From the IMG/VR virus record IMGVR_UViG_3300025697_000057, positions 1-40,335 of that record: a DNA stretch of 40,335 nucleotides. One strand, written 5' to 3'. Origin of the DNA: a virus. The notes beneath the pieces are model-generated. The model was not told the origin of the DNA and did not search any database. It saw nothing but the letters and a program-made list of their open reading frames with translations. Both the position numbers and the translations under genes were made by a program. Shown here in pieces: positions 23,170 to 32,060 of the stretch (within the stretch, counting starts at the first letter, position 1; each line of letters starts with the position of its first letter).

Positions 23170-23973
23170 ATGGGTGATTTTGATGAGAGGATGAGGGTGT
23201 ATGAAGAGGTTGAAACTAAACGTAGGTGTATGCCCCTACTTCCTGTGTGCGCTCGTTTAGATGGGCGAAGTTTTCATTCTTTGACGAGGGGGTTAGAACG
23301 GCCATATGATGCAAGTTTTCGTACTTTAATGCTGGACACCCTCAAATATTTAGTTCAAGAAACAAATGCAAGTATGGGATATACTCAATCAGATGAAATT
23401 TCTCTGGTGTGGTGCAGTGAAAAGAGTAAAAGTCAAATTTTCTTTGATGGAAAGATACAGAAAATGGTTTCTACATTATCGGCCATGTGTTCTGTATATT
23501 TCATTAACGCCTTAGGTCATTTTTTCCCTGAAAGAGTTTCTCTTTTGCCCACCTTTGATTGCCGAGTGTGGCAAGTTCCTACTTTGATGGAGGCCGCAAA
23601 CGTCTTTTTGTGGAGAGAGCAGGATGCAACTAGGAACAGTGTTTCAATGGCCGCTCACTCTGTTTATTCTCATAAAGATTTGACGGGTAAAAATTTAAAA
23701 CAAATGCAGGAGATGTTATTTGAAAAGGGGATAAATTGGAATGATTACCCTGCTTTTTTTAAGAGGGGCCTGTTTGTCCAAAAATTTAAAGTGCGTAGGT
23801 CATTTACCCCTGATGAGATAGATAAACTTCCTTTGAAGCACGAGGCAAGAAATACTCCTAATTTCGTGCTTGAACGCTCTAAAGTTAGAACTGTTGACAT
23901 GCCCCCTTTTGCGAAAGTTATTAATAGGGTTGATGTTATTTTTAAGGGAAGTGATCCTACTATTGCAGAATAA
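23170..23973 (+). CDS. thg1: Thg1-like tRNA 3'-5' polymerase (tRNA-His guanylyltransferase family)
   Basis: 267 residues, start supported by ACTGGAGAGG upstream. Metal-binding residues of the catalytic palm are visible: Asp31-Gly32 in CARLDGRSFHSLTRG, and Asp75-Glu76 in GYTQSDEISLVW. The middle (NSVSMAAHSVYSHKDLTGKN) matches bacterial and archaeal Thg1-like proteins, not the eukaryotic HINNLYNT form. The family adds nucleotides to the 5' end of tRNA in the 3'-5' direction; bacterial versions repair 5'-truncated tRNAs. In a phage it could mend tRNAs damaged by host defence nucleases (inference). Only a tRNA-Leu is encoded nearby, so a tRNA-His role is not implied. Confidence 0.87.
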   Translation: MGDFDERMRVYEEVETKRRCMPLLPVCARLDGRSFHSLTRGLERPYDASFRTLMLDTLKYLVQETNASMGYTQSDEISLVWCSEKSKSQIFFDGKIQKMVSTLSAMCSVYFINALGHFFPERVSLLPTFDCRVWQVPTLMEAANVFLWREQDATRNSVSMAAHSVYSHKDLTGKNLKQMQEMLFEKGINWNDYPAFFKRGLFVQKFKVRRSFTPDEIDKLPLKHEARNTPNFVLERSKVRTVDMPPFAKVINRVDVIFKGSDPTIAE

Positions 23974-24001
23974 TTTAACTTTTTTTACTGGAGACAACAT
24001 A

Positions 24002-24955
24002 ATGAATGATTTGATGACCGTAGAACAGGGAAAAGAAATTTTGGCTAATTTGAAGATTAGACAGATTACTATTGAACCTGAAAAAATTAAGATTCATAAA
24101 AATGCTGAGACAGGTGCTTGGAATATGGAGATAGGTGATAATTTACATGAGATTAGAGATAAAAGTGGCTTGAAGAAGGTTACAGGTATATCTGATTCCC
24201 TTTTTGCGCCTTTCACAGATGATTTTGAGTTGGGTGATTCTATGCGGAAGCATCTAATGAAAAAAGTTAAAGGCCCACTTGGTATCGTTTTTGCAAAGGA
24301 TAGGATTATAAATATAGAGCCTTTCAAACAATTCAAAATAGACCCTCTGGCCGCTTTTGAAACGATAGTAGATAACTGTGATATTCAAAGTATTGCAGGC
24401 ATACATCACGATAAGGGGCTGGTAGTGGACTTCCTATCAAATGTAAACGGTAATCCTGACAAGAGAGAAGGCGATATTTCATCCGCAGGGATAGAGATGC
24501 GATGGGGTACAGATGTGGAAGTTGCTCCTTACATATATCGTTTAGTTTGTGCCACTGGGATGAAAACGCTTTCATACGGTGTCCCTAGACAGATTTCAGA
24601 TTTTACTGAAGTCAAAGAAGTTCTCAAGAATTTGGTTATGGAGATTGTTAATAAGAGGTCGCCTGAGCTGTTGAATAAATTCTTTGATTTGGATAATCAT
24701 GTAGAAGAGAATCCTGAACAGTCTATGATACGGATGGGACGAGATGGTGGTATCCGAAAAGGTTTGATAACTGATATGGTAGAACATATCCCGTCATTGC
24801 CTGATGGAGATATTACCTCTTATGATTTAATGAACATTATCACATCGTTTGCTAATACTGAAGAGATGCCCAAACTACAAGAGGTTGCAGGTCTTCTCAC
24901 AGAAAAGTACCATGATTCCTCTCGTTGTTCTCGTTGTTCTTGTATCTTAAATTAA
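24002..24955 (+). CDS. DUF932-like phage/plasmid protein
   Basis: 317 residues from ATG 24002, with CTGGAGAC upstream; a longer reading overlapping the previous gene is unlikely. The central part, GIEMRWGTDVEVAPYIYRLV followed by CATGMKTLSYG, resembles the DUF932 family common in phages and plasmids. The C-terminus carries a short Cys motif (CSRCSC). DUF932 function is unsettled; a link to DNA recombination or replication is often assumed. The match is by eye. Confidence 0.5.
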   Translation: MNDLMTVEQGKEILANLKIRQITIEPEKIKIHKNAETGAWNMEIGDNLHEIRDKSGLKKVTGISDSLFAPFTDDFELGDSMRKHLMKKVKGPLGIVFAKDRIINIEPFKQFKIDPLAAFETIVDNCDIQSIAGIHHDKGLVVDFLSNVNGNPDKREGDISSAGIEMRWGTDVEVAPYIYRLVCATGMKTLSYGVPRQISDFTEVKEVLKNLVMEIVNKRSPELLNKFFDLDNHVEENPEQSMIRMGRDGGIRKGLITDMVEHIPSLPDGDITSYDLMNIITSFANTEEMPKLQEVAGLLTEKYHDSSRCSRCSCILN

Positions 24956-24967
24956 GGAGGGGCACTA

Positions 24968-25447
24968 ATGCAAAATTACAGAAGTAGAAAAGATATTCCA
25001 GAGAATCTGGACACTATTTTCGGTTGGAAGAAACGTGGGAAGAGTATTATCAAAGGGCATTTGCCTGTTGCTATTTTTGTAGGCAAGAATAAGAAGTATG
25101 ATTTGTATGATGAGTCAGGTGTTGCAGCTATTAGGGGTAGGAGTAGTGTAAAGATTTATCCCTTTGATGCAGAAAATATTGGTATGTGCATTGCTTTTTT
25201 GGTTAAGACGGCAAGAAAAAGATCGAATACTTGTGTACAACAAGAAGAAAAGGGGGATACTATTGTTGCTCGTAGGATGGAATCTCAGCACAATAATCTT
25301 ATAATTTTGGTAACGAATGTTTTTAGTAAGCTAGAAGAGGATGGAATTGCAAATGTCTCCGATAAAGTGTTTAATAAGACACTTAAATTAAAAGATGTAA
25401 AGGCTACTTTGCAGGCATATATTTCTTCAAAGAAAGATAATGAATAA
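24968..25447 (+). CDS. Hypothetical protein
   Basis: 159 residues with AAGGAGGGG before ATG 24968. Basic N-terminus (GWKKRGKSIIKGHLPVAIF) and helical C-terminal half (NLIILVTNVFSKLEEDGIAN). No family recognised. It overlaps the helicase gene by 8 bases, so the two are probably co-translated. Confidence 0.65.
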   Translation: MQNYRSRKDIPENLDTIFGWKKRGKSIIKGHLPVAIFVGKNKKYDLYDESGVAAIRGRSSVKIYPFDAENIGMCIAFLVKTARKRSNTCVQQEEKGDTIVARRMESQHNNLIILVTNVFSKLEEDGIANVSDKVFNKTLKLKDVKATLQAYISSKKDNE

Positions 25448-26867
25448 AGAATTAACATTAACAATTTACCCTGCTAAAAGCTGTATCTCTGATATGTCTT
25501 TCTGGCTGTCTGGTGATACTCTGCCGACTATGAAAGAGGTATTGAAAGAACTTTCGTGGGAAAAATCTGTCTATAATCCTATGCTTAAATATAAAGTAGT
25601 GCATACAATTCATCTTTATACGGTAGTAGAGGACACTTTATATTTTCCTACGGGGTTGTTAGAGAAGGTAAAGCAGATATTAATAGCACATAATCAACCT
25701 TACTTAGTTATAGATGAGACTTGTGTAAAGGATTTGATTAGTACTCCTGTAGACCTTCAAGGGGTAGAGTTAAGGGATTATCAATTGGGGGCCGTCAGCG
25801 CGGGCTTAGAGGGCAAGAGGGGCATTTTTCAGATGCCTCCGGGAAGCGGAAAGACAGAAGTAATGATAGCTTTAACTGCTTCAATAGATTTACCTACGAT
25901 CTGGTTGACACATTCACTGGATTTGATGCACCAGACCCATAAAAGATTCCAAGACAGGCTCCCCTATCATAAAATAGGTAAGGTTGGTGGTGGAGAATGG
26001 AAAGAGGAAGAGATAACTATTTGTATGGTGCAGACTTTATCTTCTAAGAGTAAAAAGGAAAAAGTACAAGCATTGTTGGATAAGACACAGGTTTTAATGA
26101 TAGACGAGGCTCATCATGCTCCGTCGTCTACTTGGTATGGTATAGCTATGGCGTGTAATGCACCATATAGATTTGGTTGTTCTGCTACTCCGCTGTCTAG
26201 GGACGATGGTTCCAATAAGATGTTGGTAGGTGTAACAGGTGAGTTGCTTTATACTTATGGGCTTAAAGATGATGTAAACGGAGAAGTTTTTTCAAAACCT
26301 TCTATTGTTTTTGTTCAGTACGAAGATTCTGTTGTGTTGCCTACATGGTTGAAAGATTGGCATACAGTGTATTCTACGGGAATAATAAATAATACTGATA
26401 GGAACAATGCTATATTGTCTGTGTGTAAAACCTGTTTAGAAGAGGAAAGGAAGACTTTGGTCTTTGTAAATCAGGTAGGGCATGGAAGTATCTTGAATGA
26501 TTTATTGAAAAAGCATTTAGGTGCAGATAATTCTCATGATTTTATTTGGGGTAAAGATGATAAAGTAAGGCGAGAAGAGGTAACCAAAAAATTACAATCT
26601 GGAGAAATTAGTATTTTGATAACATCTCCGATCTTCGATGAGGGGGTGGATATACCAGAAGTGGATGCTCTTGTGTTGGCAGGAGGAGGAAAATCTACTA
26701 TAAAAAATATCCAGAGGGTCGGCAGAGGTATGAGGAAAGCAGGGAAGGATTTGAGGGTATATGATTTTGATGATGTAAATCATTACATTCTTATAAATCA
26801 CACTAAAAAACGGTTGAAGGATTACACTACATTAAGTGGGAGTCCTGCTAGGTATATTTTTCTGTAA
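25440..26867 (+). CDS. uvsW: SF2 DNA/RNA helicase, UvsW-like
   Basis: 475 residues. After a ~100-residue N-terminal domain come helicase motifs in order: Q-like LRDYQLGAV, Walker A PPGSGKT (133-139), Ia WLTHSLDLM, DEAH at 222-225 (LMIDEAHHAPS), motif III CSATPLSRDD, motif V DEGVDIPEVDALVL and motif VI QRVGRGMRKAGK. This order and size fit T4 UvsW and the XPB/RadD-like branch. T4 UvsW remodels branched DNA and R-loops during the switch to recombination-dependent replication. The RecA-, SSB- and SbcD-like genes in the window support such a role. Confidence 0.85.
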   Translation: MNKELTLTIYPAKSCISDMSFWLSGDTLPTMKEVLKELSWEKSVYNPMLKYKVVHTIHLYTVVEDTLYFPTGLLEKVKQILIAHNQPYLVIDETCVKDLISTPVDLQGVELRDYQLGAVSAGLEGKRGIFQMPPGSGKTEVMIALTASIDLPTIWLTHSLDLMHQTHKRFQDRLPYHKIGKVGGGEWKEEEITICMVQTLSSKSKKEKVQALLDKTQVLMIDEAHHAPSSTWYGIAMACNAPYRFGCSATPLSRDDGSNKMLVGVTGELLYTYGLKDDVNGEVFSKPSIVFVQYEDSVVLPTWLKDWHTVYSTGIINNTDRNNAILSVCKTCLEEERKTLVFVNQVGHGSILNDLLKKHLGADNSHDFIWGKDDKVRREEVTKKLQSGEISILITSPIFDEGVDIPEVDALVLAGGGKSTIKNIQRVGRGMRKAGKDLRVYDFDDVNHYILINHTKKRLKDYTTLSGSPARYIFL

Positions 26868-26876
26868 TTTAAACTT

Positions 26877-26961
<85 letters not shown>

Positions 26962-27043
26962 ATTTTTTTGGAAATAGAGAAGATTAATTTGTGTTGTTAT
27001 AAAATTAGGAACTAAAAAGTATACAAACTAAGGAGACAAAAAA

Positions 27044-27436
27044 ATGAACAAAACAGAAATCAAAAACAAAATTATCACCGATCTGGAATCTTACAAAAAA
27101 CAAAACGAAGAAATAATCCAAAAACGTATGATAACAATAAAAGAAGACCCCATGATGGCTTTGAATTTTAATTATATGGAAGATCTTGCCACCGCGACCT
27201 CTAAAATTTTTGAAATAGAAATTATGTCAGGTTTTCTTAAGGCAAAAACGATAGACGATGTTATTGTAATTTTTCAAAAAGAAATAGAACGATTAACCCA
27301 TCGCATACTTCATGATTGCCCAGTATGGGACAGTAGCTCAACCAGTGTTGGATCAAACCAGGCCTCAAAAATCAAAGCTAGATTAGAACTATGGTTGCGA
27401 AAAAGGATGGTTGATATTTGTGAAAAACTTTCCTAA
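27044..27436 (+). CDS. Hypothetical helical protein
   Basis: 130 residues, ATG preceded by AAGGAGAC. Helical and charged throughout (KTEIKNKIITDLESYKKQNE, then RLTHRILHDCPVWDSSS, ending KIKARLELWLRKRMVDICEK). No known family. It follows the tRNA and precedes a degraded start region and the promoter at 27511. Confidence 0.65.
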   Translation: MNKTEIKNKIITDLESYKKQNEEIIQKRMITIKEDPMMALNFNYMEDLATATSKIFEIEIMSGFLKAKTIDDVIVIFQKEIERLTHRILHDCPVWDSSSTSVGSNQASKIKARLELWLRKRMVDICEKLS

Positions 27437-27468
27437 ATATATTAACACAAACTCAGGAGACAAAAACT

Positions 27469-27480
27469 ATGGCCCCCTGA
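27469..27480 (+). pseudogene. Start-codon remnant: good ribosome binding site and ATG with a 3-residue ORF
   Basis: CAGGAGACAAAAACT leads to ATG GCC CCC TGA. The leader closely repeats the one before the gene at 27044 (AAGGAGACAAAAAA). An intact leader with almost no ORF suggests a gene lost by deletion just before the promoter module was joined. A leader mini-ORF is the alternative. Confidence 0.35.
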
Positions 27481-27510
27481 AAAACTACTAAAAAAGGTTA
27501 AAGTTTCTCC

Positions 27511-27538
27511 TTGACAATGTCGAATTATATTATATAAT
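27511..27538 (+). promoter_or_regulatory. Strong sigma-70 type promoter, copy 2
   Basis: TTGACA (27511-27516), 16-nt spacer, TATAAT (27533-27538). The 50 bases 27492-27541 are identical to 40012-40061. Drives the accessory genes from 27580. Confidence 0.88.
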
Positions 27539-27579
27539 ATAAGAGTAAGAAACAAAAACCTTTTACTAGAGACAAAAAA

Positions 27580-28023
27580 ATGAATGAAATTACAGAAGAA
27601 CAGATAGCGGAGTTGAAGAAGTATAAAGGTGTTTATAATTTTCGGGATGCAGTAGCCGATGTAGGGGAAGACTTGCTATATACCTTAGAATTAAGAAATG
27701 CAGAGATTGTAGAGTTGAAACGAGTACAAAAATGCACTAAAATATTCCATACAGGATCGAATGATTTACATACAAGTGCGTCCATAGAGGTGATAAAAAT
27801 TATATCAGAGATGGACTATAAGACGGCTGTGTTACACAAAGTTGTAGAAAATCTTATGGACTATCTTACTCGTGATGGGTGTAATACTTGCCCATTTGCT
27901 CCGTCTACTGGTGCATGTGTAGGACGAGTAGGTGAGTGGGAAAGAACAAAATGTTTTAAGTATTTGTTGGATAAAATTATTATTCGTGCAGATGAAGAAA
28001 TACAAAAAGGAGTCAAAGCATGA
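27580..28023 (+). CDS. Hypothetical protein with Cys cluster
   Basis: 147 residues; leader CAAAAACCTTTTACTAGAGA resembles those of the 20877 cassette. Helical N-terminal part; the C-terminal half has CNTCPFAPSTGACVGRVGEW and a further Cys, possibly a zinc site. No family recognised. Overlaps the next gene by 4 bases (ATGA). Confidence 0.62.
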   Translation: MNEITEEQIAELKKYKGVYNFRDAVADVGEDLLYTLELRNAEIVELKRVQKCTKIFHTGSNDLHTSASIEVIKIISEMDYKTAVLHKVVENLMDYLTRDGCNTCPFAPSTGACVGRVGEWERTKCFKYLLDKIIIRADEEIQKGVKA

Positions 28024-28382
28024 CTGAACGCGAATTATGGAAAGCAATTAACGACTGGCTTGATAGCCTTCAATCGGATTGCTGCTATTATGTTTTCATA
28101 ACAGCGCGTGAATATGCCTCTGAGCTTAAATATGCTGTACACATCAGACAGCCTATCCCATATGAGGGCGATGGCATTACCGATGACGGCCCATCATCAC
28201 CTACAATATCAGACTGCTTGAGGGATTTAATTGGGAAGCCATTTGATCTTGAGAGTTGTCAGGAGTGTGGGGCTAGTTTGCGAATTTGCAAACCCTTTGT
28301 TTTGGGTGAGATAAATTTTGGCGGGTATCGCATATTTTGTTCCGAAGAATGCAAGCGTAAATTCGAGGAGGCCAGACAATGA
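28020..28382 (+). CDS. Small zinc-finger-like hypothetical protein
   Basis: 120 residues, overlapping both neighbours by 4 bases. The C-terminal third carries CQECGASLRIC and IFCSEECKRKFEEA, a Cys arrangement like TRASH/MYM or HNH-associated zinc ribbons. The N-terminal part (ERELWKAINDWLDSLQSD) is a helix. Codon use is GC-richer than the core, like the following methyltransferase. Confidence 0.6.
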   Translation: MTERELWKAINDWLDSLQSDCCYYVFITAREYASELKYAVHIRQPIPYEGDGITDDGPSSPTISDCLRDLIGKPFDLESCQECGASLRICKPFVLGEINFGGYRIFCSEECKRKFEEARQ

Positions 28383-28804
28383 GTAGAGCCTACATAAACA
28401 AATCAACCACAACGGAGTGGGGAAGCCCTCAAGACTTATTTGATCAATTAAACCTCGCTTTCGGATTCACTCTCGACGTGTGCGCACTACCATCAAACGC
28501 GAAGTGCAAACGGTTTTTCACCCCAGAACAAGATGGATTAGCGCAATCATGGACGGGTGAACGGTGTTGGATGAATCCCCCGTATGGACGGGAAATCAGT
28601 CAGTGGATTGACAAGGCGTATTTTGAGTCGCGGAAGGGGGCACTTGTAGTTTGTCTTGTACCAGCAAGGACAGATACGCAATGGTGGCATGATGTTTGTT
28701 CTGAGGGCGATGTGCATTTAATCCGTGGCCGATTAAAGTTTGGCGGGTCTAAAAATAGCGCGCCATTTCCCAGCGCAATAGTGGTTTTTTACCCAAAACC
28801 GTAA
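28379..28804 (+). CDS. dam: Phage Dam-type DNA N6-adenine methyltransferase
   Basis: 141 residues, overlapping the previous gene by 4 bases. It begins with TEWGSPQDLFDQLN, has LDVCALPSNAKCKRFFTP and the catalytic NPPYGREISQWI, and ends with PFPSAIVVFYP, the layout of the short phage Dam family (about 140-180 residues). It methylates adenine in DNA, typically GATC, protecting phage DNA from restriction. Specificity is inferred from the family. Codon use differs from the core, suggesting later acquisition. Confidence 0.87.
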   Translation: MSRAYINKSTTTEWGSPQDLFDQLNLAFGFTLDVCALPSNAKCKRFFTPEQDGLAQSWTGERCWMNPPYGREISQWIDKAYFESRKGALVVCLVPARTDTQWWHDVCSEGDVHLIRGRLKFGGSKNSAPFPSAIVVFYPKP

Positions 28805-28828
28805 TCGAAACATAACAGGAGGGCAGCA

Positions 28829-29287
28829 ATGACTGAACCCAAAAAGCCTGATTACGTGACGTTGTGGGAGCGAATGACGGAAATAGATGTGTTTCAGTTT
28901 ATCTACAACCCGGAGGAATATGACTTTGACGGCGTGATAGGTAGTGGGACAGATTTAAGAGACGGGCACTGGTACAATAAAAAGGGGTCGCTGAACTATG
29001 AAGTCCCCGACCTTGCAATCGACACCGCCATGAATGTGCGTATACTACGCATAGGCATTGAGCGGTGGTGTATGGCACAAACACCCTCAGCAGTATTTGA
29101 TTTGAAATTTTCTAGGGGAAGGTGGTGTATTAAATTAGATTATGGTGATAGTCATATAAGCCGAAATATTTGGGTGGGGATAAACGGAGAGCATTACACC
29201 CATCACGGCGCGCTGTTTGCGCTGGCAATGAAGCTGATGAAGAAAGACGAGGCCCGCAAGGAACTTGCCGGAAAGGAGGCCGAATAA
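28829..29287 (+). CDS. Hypothetical protein
   Basis: 152 residues, AGGAGGG before the ATG. Aromatic and acidic N-terminal half (FIYNPEEYDFDGVIGSGTDL) and a C-terminal part with GINGEHYTHHGALFALAMKL, a form common in phage-borne proteins that describe an input value and its 'length' of use, but without known function. GC-richer codons. Overlaps the next ATG by one base. Confidence 0.55.
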   Translation: MTEPKKPDYVTLWERMTEIDVFQFIYNPEEYDFDGVIGSGTDLRDGHWYNKKGSLNYEVPDLAIDTAMNVRILRIGIERWCMAQTPSAVFDLKFSRGRWCIKLDYGDSHISRNIWVGINGEHYTHHGALFALAMKLMKKDEARKELAGKEAE

Positions 29288-29592
29288 TGAGTGATGAATG
29301 GGTGTTTAAGAGCATAAAATATTCTCCGGGTGGTGGTTCTGTGATTATAGATGAAGTGCCCCAGCCCTCGGAGTTGCGCGTGGTGGAGATGAAGCGTGGG
29401 CACGAGCAAACCCTATTTCGGTATGGGTGTATGGCCAACATACCTAATTCTTGGTGTCGGATAGAATTTAATGATGGGCGAATCGGGATATTGACTAATG
29501 CTGAATTGCATCAGCAAAGAGAGGAAGCAATCATAGCAGCCCGCCAGTATGCCGCCGAGGGCGGGGAAAGCGAGGGGAAAATAAATGCTTGA
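29287..29592 (+). CDS. Hypothetical protein
   Basis: 101 residues from ATG 29287, which overlaps the previous stop (AATAATG) and has AAGGAGG upstream; a longer frame from 29170 lies inside the previous gene. Contains SIKYSPGGGSVIIDEVPQPS and ends in a helix with Ala/Glu residues. No family recognised. Last gene of the GC-richer block; overlaps the next gene by 8 bases. Confidence 0.55.
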   Translation: MSDEWVFKSIKYSPGGGSVIIDEVPQPSELRVVEMKRGHEQTLFRYGCMANIPNSWCRIEFNDGRIGILTNAELHQQREEAIIAARQYAAEGGESEGKINA

Positions 29593-30328
29593 TTTATCCT
29601 TAAAATCTCGAATTGTTTACAAGAGGTTACAGGAAAGCACTCGGTATGTAACCATTGATGGAGAAAATCTTATTGTTTATATTGATAGGATTTTGGATGG
29701 AGAAGAGGACAGTATTTTTGAACTCATAGAAAAAGGGTATTTGGATAGGGTAATTTGTGGAAAAAGGAAGGTTCTGGTATTAGGTGAATGGAATATTTTA
29801 GATAGTTATTATGGGGATGAATCGGTATCAGAGCCAGAAGAGATAGAACGTCTGATGTCGAGGTACTATATAGACCAAAGGAGGACTATAAACAAAGCCT
29901 TTGAGTGCTTTGCTACTCTACGGAAGAAACAGGCCATTGCTGATTCGGTTAAACTGGTTCAACTGAAAGCATACTCTACATACCCTGCTGATGTTGTGAT
30001 TGAAGGATTAAAAAAGTATATTGATATGGGACATTATTTGGAGAATAAAAATGAAAGGTACGCTATAGGAATAATCAAAGGACTTAGAGAAGAACAATTA
30101 AGTGGTAGGATTAAACCAATTAAATTTAATAATCCTCAAAGCTCTAAGTGGGCAGACAGAGAACAACAAGTAAAAGATTTACAGGATAAAAAACTGGCAA
30201 GGAGGAAGATAATAGATAAGATGGTAAAGGAAAAGTTGAAAGAGAAAGGTTTATCTATTAATAGCACGCCATCGAGTGTCCTCTCGGAAATTATGAAAGA
30301 AGTAGAATTAGAAATTGCACCTCTATAA
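29585..30328 (+). CDS. Hypothetical replication-module protein, possible helicase loader
   Basis: 247 residues. Central helical stretch KAYSTYPADVVIEGLKKYID followed by a basic, helical C-terminal half (KKLARRKIIDKMVKEKLKEK). The layout of a globular start, a helical middle and a basic tail, together with its place directly before the primase-helicase, recalls replisome organisers or helicase loaders. No diagnostic motif is seen, so the role is a suggestion from context. Codon use returns to the AT-rich core. Confidence 0.5.
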   Translation: MLDLSLKSRIVYKRLQESTRYVTIDGENLIVYIDRILDGEEDSIFELIEKGYLDRVICGKRKVLVLGEWNILDSYYGDESVSEPEEIERLMSRYYIDQRRTINKAFECFATLRKKQAIADSVKLVQLKAYSTYPADVVIEGLKKYIDMGHYLENKNERYAIGIIKGLREEQLSGRIKPIKFNNPQSSKWADREQQVKDLQDKKLARRKIIDKMVKEKLKEKGLSINSTPSSVLSEIMKEVELEIAPL

Positions 30329-30340
30329 CAAGGATAAACA

Positions 30341-32059
30341 ATGCCGAATAAAACCAATTCTGTTGAGCAATATCTTGTTCAAAAGAAATTTCCATATAAG
30401 CCTGTATCATCAGGAGAGCAGTATTGTGTGAAAGATTGTCCTGTATGTGGTGATGATAGTTGGCACTTTTTTATAAGTAGAGATAAAGGATTATGGGACT
30501 GTAAGAAATGTTTAAGGCACGGTAATCTGTATACCCTTAAAAAAGATTTAGGTGATCTATCTAAGGTAGAGTCGGTATCTTCTTTGCTTGGGGAAACGGC
30601 AGAGGAGGATATAACTATACCTGATGAATTGGTATTGGGTTATTATGATGCTTTGATGCAAGATGATAAAACTTTAAAGTGGTTGTTGGATAGAGGCATA
30701 TCAATAGAATCTATTAGGAAATTTAGATTAGGGCTAAAAAAAGAAGGAAGTCGAGAATGGCTTACAATGCCTTATTTCAGAGGAGGGGCCACTGTAAATA
30801 TTAAATCTCGTGCCCTCCCCCCTATGGATAAAAAATTTACATTGGTTACAGGGCATTCTAAACCTCTGTTTAATGCAGATGCTTTGAAGGGCCAGAAAAA
30901 GGTTTATATTACTGAGGGCGAGTTAGATGCAATAGTGTTGTCTCAAAATGGGTATTATCCTGTGGTATCTGTTCCTACGGGTGCGAATAGTTTTTCTGCT
31001 ATTTCCTATGATGAATTGGCTTCTATGGAAAAAATATATCTGTTGTATGATATGGATGTAGCAGGACGGGCAGGGGCGAGGGAAGCGATAAAGAGGTTGG
31101 ATGCAGGTAGGTGTTATAATATAAAATTGCCTACTAATGATGTTACAGATTTTTTTATGAAGTATGGTCAACCAGAATTAGAAGCGATTATAGAAGAAAC
31201 TCCTCTTGCGGGTAAACTAACTATAATGCCTCCTTTGCAAGCATTTGACTGGTTGATAGAAGATAGAACAGTGGGGGAGGGAATATCTACTTCTTTTGAT
31301 CTGCCGTGGCCTAAATTGAATAGACTTGTACGAGGAATGGATGCAGGAAATCTTTTAATGATACTTGCACCTGCGTCGATGGGAAAGACTGCGTTTACTC
31401 TTAACATTGTTTATGAGTTGGCTAAGAAGTCTGTGCCTTGCTTTTTTTACTGTCTTGAGATGTCTGTACCTGAATTACTTAGTCGTGTTGTTTCTAATCA
31501 TAGAAATGTATCAGAAAAAGATATACGATTAGAAGATATTATTTTGACAAAAGGGGCTATGTATAACTGGCCCTTATATTTTGCGGGCGTAGGTAGTGTA
31601 AATACATTAGAAATAGTAATGGATAATATTAGACAAGCGGTACAGAGATACGGGGTTAAAGTAGTGGTTTTTGACCATCTCCATTTCCTTTGTCATTCAG
31701 CGGATAATATTACGGCTGAGGTAGGTATGGCTGCTCAATCTTTTAAATTGTTGGCGGCTGAATTAGGGATCGTAATTATTGTGATAGTACAGCCTAGAAA
31801 AGTTTCTTTGACATCTAAATTGACTATGTTTGATGCACGGGATAGTGGCTTATTAGCGTCAATTTGTGATACTATGCTAGGTATTTACAGAAAGCCTGTA
31901 GGAACAAGTAAGACGGTTTCTGAAGAAGATTATGATGGTACGCAACAAACCTTTGAGTCGAGGACATTGATACAGATTTTAAAAGCTCGTAGGTCTTCGG
32001 GTGGTAGTACGGTACTCTATTTCAATGGTGATTTTATGCGTTTCGAGGAGTGTGAATAG
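30341..32059 (+). CDS. Primase-helicase (T7 gp4 / Twinkle-like)
   Basis: 572 residues. N-terminal zinc finger with Cys33, Cys36, Cys54 and Cys57 (CPVCGDDSWHFF, WDCKKC). TOPRIM domain with Glu192 in YITEGELDAIVL and Asp237/Asp239 in YLLYDMDVAGRAG. C-terminal RecA-like helicase with Walker A APASMGKT at 343-350, CLEMSVPELLSR and Walker B VVVFDHLHF. One protein thus covers priming and unwinding at the fork. Its partner polymerase is encoded at 33575. Confidence 0.92.
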   Translation: MPNKTNSVEQYLVQKKFPYKPVSSGEQYCVKDCPVCGDDSWHFFISRDKGLWDCKKCLRHGNLYTLKKDLGDLSKVESVSSLLGETAEEDITIPDELVLGYYDALMQDDKTLKWLLDRGISIESIRKFRLGLKKEGSREWLTMPYFRGGATVNIKSRALPPMDKKFTLVTGHSKPLFNADALKGQKKVYITEGELDAIVLSQNGYYPVVSVPTGANSFSAISYDELASMEKIYLLYDMDVAGRAGAREAIKRLDAGRCYNIKLPTNDVTDFFMKYGQPELEAIIEETPLAGKLTIMPPLQAFDWLIEDRTVGEGISTSFDLPWPKLNRLVRGMDAGNLLMILAPASMGKTAFTLNIVYELAKKSVPCFFYCLEMSVPELLSRVVSNHRNVSEKDIRLEDIILTKGAMYNWPLYFAGVGSVNTLEIVMDNIRQAVQRYGVKVVVFDHLHFLCHSADNITAEVGMAAQSFKLLAAELGIVIIVIVQPRKVSLTSKLTMFDARDSGLLASICDTMLGIYRKPVGTSKTVSEEDYDGTQQTFESRTLIQILKARRSSGGSTVLYFNGDFMRFEECE

Positions 32060-32060
32060 G

